Assembly (NCBI GenBank): GCA_000727475.1
Contig: KL647288.1
Location: 4,803,292 to 4,867,291 of the forward strand
Direction of reading: 5' to 3'
Length of the DNA: 64,000 bases
DNA from: Sarcocystis neurona
Lineage: Eukaryota > Apicomplexa > Conoidasida > Eucoccidiorida > Sarcocystidae
Shown: in pieces, positions 61,741-64,000 of the stretch
Layout of the letters: every line of letters begins with the position of its first letter
Numbering within the stretch: position 1 is the first letter of the stretch
The notes under the pieces: model-generated
What the model saw: the letters and a program-made list of their open reading frames with translations, nothing else
Databases searched by the model: none
Told to the model about the DNA's origin: nothing
Program-made: the position numbers and the translations under genes

Positions 61741-62760
61741 TGATGCTGCTGCCGCGCGTGCTGTTCGGTTGCGGCTGCTGCTGCTGCTGATTCTTCACTT
61801 CTCTTCTGCTGCTGCTCCTCTTGAGGTGGTTCTTGAGTCTCCCTGCTGCCGCTGCGTCGCTTTGGCTCCTCCGGTGGCAGCGGTGCGCCGTTGCGGCGCT
61901 CCACCACTTGCTGCTGCGTCTGTATTCGCGGTGCTGCTGCTTCTTCTCCGCTGCTTTCGTGGTGCTGCTGCGGCTCTTCACGAGCCGCGGCTGCTGCACT
62001 CTTGAGTGCATGCGGCGCCACTTCACGTGAAGTGCGAAAGAGAGAAGCAACGCCCAGAGCGGTGTCGCGATGGCAGTGTGCCCTCCTTCTACGCCTGTGA
62101 CTTCATTCTGCTGCTGCACTTCTCGTGCTTCTTTTGTTTCTCTACTCGTAAGAGGTGGGGGGAACAACAGGAAATTCTCCTCCCCCTCTTCTCTCTCTAT
62201 CCGTCTGTATATACTATGTGTGCTACACAATATATATATGTCTACGTCCTACACATACATATATATGCATATATATATGTAGGAAATCTTCGTATCCGCT
62301 CTATATATACATATATATATATATGTAAGTACATATATATCTGCGTGTATATATGCGTATATACATTCTACATGTACATATGTATATATATACTTATACG
62401 TTCTATATATAAATATACGTTCTACGTATATATACATATATATAAACGTTTCACACATATATATAGATACGTTCTAAATATATATATATATATATGTCTT
62501 TGTCCATACAGGTGTATATATACCATTCGGTTTGTGCATACGTGTTTATACATGGAAGAGGCCGCAGTGGACATGCGCTATCGCCAGAGACTGAGAGTTG
62601 ATGTGGGTCGAGCAGCAGCAGCTGACGCTCTGACCTCTTCTTGTAGAATCTGCAGCGAACTCGTTTTTCTTCTGATTTCCCTCAAATGCTCCCAGGCTCC
62701 ACTTGCAGGAGAAGCTCATTTGTCGTCCTGTTGTCATGTCCCTGCCAAACCGGTGCAAAC
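61741..62760. other. CTG-rich then microsatellite sequence, probably VPS18 intron
   Basis: CTG tracts at 61,725-61,825 and 61,905-61,995, then TATA/CATA arrays at 62,205-62,500. Segments near 62,030-62,130 and 62,560-62,740 are complex but no exon with Vps18 similarity was recognised. Confidence 0.45.
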
Positions 62761-63040
62761 CTATAAAGACGTGTGTATCTGTATGTGTCTGTATGTATGT
62801 GTATGTGTCTGTATGTATGTGTATGCGTCTGTATGTATGTGTATGTGTGTGTATGTATGTGCATGTGTGTGTATATGTGTGCATGTGTGTGTATATGTGT
62901 GCATGTGTGTGTATATGTGTGTATGTGTGTGTGTATATGTGTGTGTGTGTATATGTGTGTGTGTATATGTGTGTGTGTATATGTGTGTGTGTATATGTGT
63001 GTATATATATAAATATGTATATATATATGTGTGTGTGTGT
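62761..63040. repeat. TGTGTATG minisatellite
   Basis: Continuous TGTATG/TGTGTATA units; shorter period toward the right, ending in a TATA run at 63,000-63,030. Every frame is open (Cys/Val/Tyr on plus, Thr/His on minus), so the long ORFs here are artefacts. Confidence 0.9.
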
Positions 63041-63135
63041 GTGCCTGCATCTCTCTCTGTGCCTGCCTGCATCTCTCTCTGTGCCTGCCTGCATCTCTCT
63101 GTGTGTGCCTGCCTGCGTCTCCCTGCGTCGGTGTC
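63041..63135. repeat. 22-base minisatellite, about four copies
   Basis: GTGCCTGCCTGCATCTCTCT units repeat about four times with decay at the right end (GCGTCTCCCTGCGTCGG). Confidence 0.8.
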
Positions 63136-63343
63136 TCCGTCTCGGTGTGCGTCCGTGTCTCTCGTCTCTTTTTGTCGATACGGAAGGGGGGGGGCATGCA
63201 GAGGCGCGTGTGTTACTTCACTTGCGCGTGAATATCTCCGGCTTGGGCTTTGGCGGCTGAAGTGACAGCCCTGCGCTCTGCTGTTGTCCCGCACATTTTC
63301 TCTTCGTTTTTTGTCCCGTTCGCATCACCTGCTGCTGCTGTAG

Positions 63344-63465
63344 GAACTCGCCACGGCGCGCTGCTGGAGTGTGTTATCGAAGATGTCCGGGACCGGCTTG
63401 TGCGTCCTCTGCTGCAGCTGCCGAACAACACTCCACTCCTCGATATTCACCTGGAAATTATCAAG
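63344..63465 (+). CDS. exon-like segment, unassigned (possibly VPS18 or next gene)
   Basis: A CTG tract ending CTGCTGCTGTAG is followed by a phase-1 exon-like segment (122 bases) reading TRHGALLECVIEDVRDRLVR then PLLQLPNNTPLLDIHLEIIK. It ends at AAG|GCAAGC, a possible GC-type donor; without splicing, it runs into a microsatellite. The sequence is non-repetitive and helix-like. I do not recognise the family, and it does not match the parts of Vps18 I can recall, so assignment to VPS18 rests only on position. Confidence 0.4.
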
Positions 63466-64000
63466 GCAAGCCAGCGAATCAAACCCAGAACGTACACGTA
63501 TCTGTGTGTATGTCTGTATCTATATTTGTCTATACATATATATATGTGTGTGTTGCGTGTGTATATGTGTACGCGCACGTGTGTGAGACTCTATGTGTCT
63601 ACACGTGTGCTCATATATGTGCGTGTCCCTGGTTTATGTGTATGCACACGTACTTACGTGTAATAAATGCGTCTCTCTGCTTGCTATGCATATCTGTATA
63701 CATACACGTGTTTGTACATATGTGTTGGCACACACATATATATGTGTGTACTCATACATATGCACGAGTACGTACACACATAAATGTGGCCATCTGTGCA
63801 CGACTACTGCTGTTGTTGCGTGTGACAAGCGGTTCCGGACAGCGACAAGCCTTTCTAAGGCGCCCACGCAAAGACTCCTCGGCGGAGAGTCTGCTCTGTT
63901 CAGCCTCTCCTTGCCCAGTTGCATGCGTGTTTCTAGCCGGGTTCCTTTCTTAAAGGCCTCAAGCAGTGATACATGCTGCGTAGTCTCGAACATTTCTTGT
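63466..64000. repeat. microsatellite and anonymous right edge
   Basis: TGTG/TATA arrays occupy 63,495-63,785. The final 215 bases are complex without a recognised exon. Confidence 0.6.

Noticed and set aside
62546..63294. Thr/His- and Cys/Val/Tyr-rich ORFs on both strands
   Set aside because: They arise from the TGTGTATG minisatellite, which lacks stops in all frames.

Overview
The window looks like nuclear DNA of a coccidian apicomplexan, most likely an Eimeria species. Three things point there. Long imperfect CTG/CAG trinucleotide tracts occur inside and between genes, alternating with (TA)n, (TGTA)n and (CATA)n microsatellite fields. The few recognisable proteins are eukaryotic housekeeping proteins with Ala-, Gly-, Gln- and Ser-rich insertions. 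Introns are of the GT-AG type. No bacterial operon, rRNA, tRNA, CRISPR array or telomeric array was seen. The species is not resolved.

Layout. Positions 1-14,600 are mostly CTG tracts and microsatellites, with one two-exon candidate gene (4,554-5,431, +). The clathrin adaptor AP-1 mu subunit is an intact single-exon gene on the minus strand (15,253-16,695). Positions 16,700-28,100 are trinucleotide-rich or anonymous. A biotin-protein ligase gene with three exons lies at 28,129-31,120 (+); its C-terminal domain is split by a long repeat-rich insertion. A candidate minus-strand gene starts at 32,820 and converges on it. The ubiquitin-ribosomal protein L40 fusion gene (37,102-39,002, minus) has a 1.5 kb intron inside the ubiquitin part. 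Positions 39,000-48,700 are comparatively poor in microsatellites, hold several two-copy tandem duplications with 54-103 base periods (a fourth-class example lies just upstream at 36.6 kb), and show no recognisable gene. A selenoprotein T homologue (48,781-50,193, minus) has an in-frame TGA in its redox motif. Positions 50,200-59,600 are CAG/CTG and microsatellite-rich. The start of a VPS18 gene (CORVET/HOPS tethering complex) begins at 59,632 (+) and probably continues past the window.

The recognised genes are unrelated housekeeping functions: Golgi/endosome sorting (AP-1 mu), endolysosomal tethering (VPS18), biotinylation of carboxylases, ubiquitin/ribosome supply and ER redox biology (SelT). 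They do not form an operon or one pathway. The most striking observations are the UGA-selenocysteine codon of SelT, a roughly tenfold reiteration of the VPS18 exon 1/intron 1 splice junction inside that intron, and trinucleotide repeats that supply splice acceptors and protein insertions. All splice junctions were read by eye and checked only for GT-AG ends, reading phase and protein continuity.
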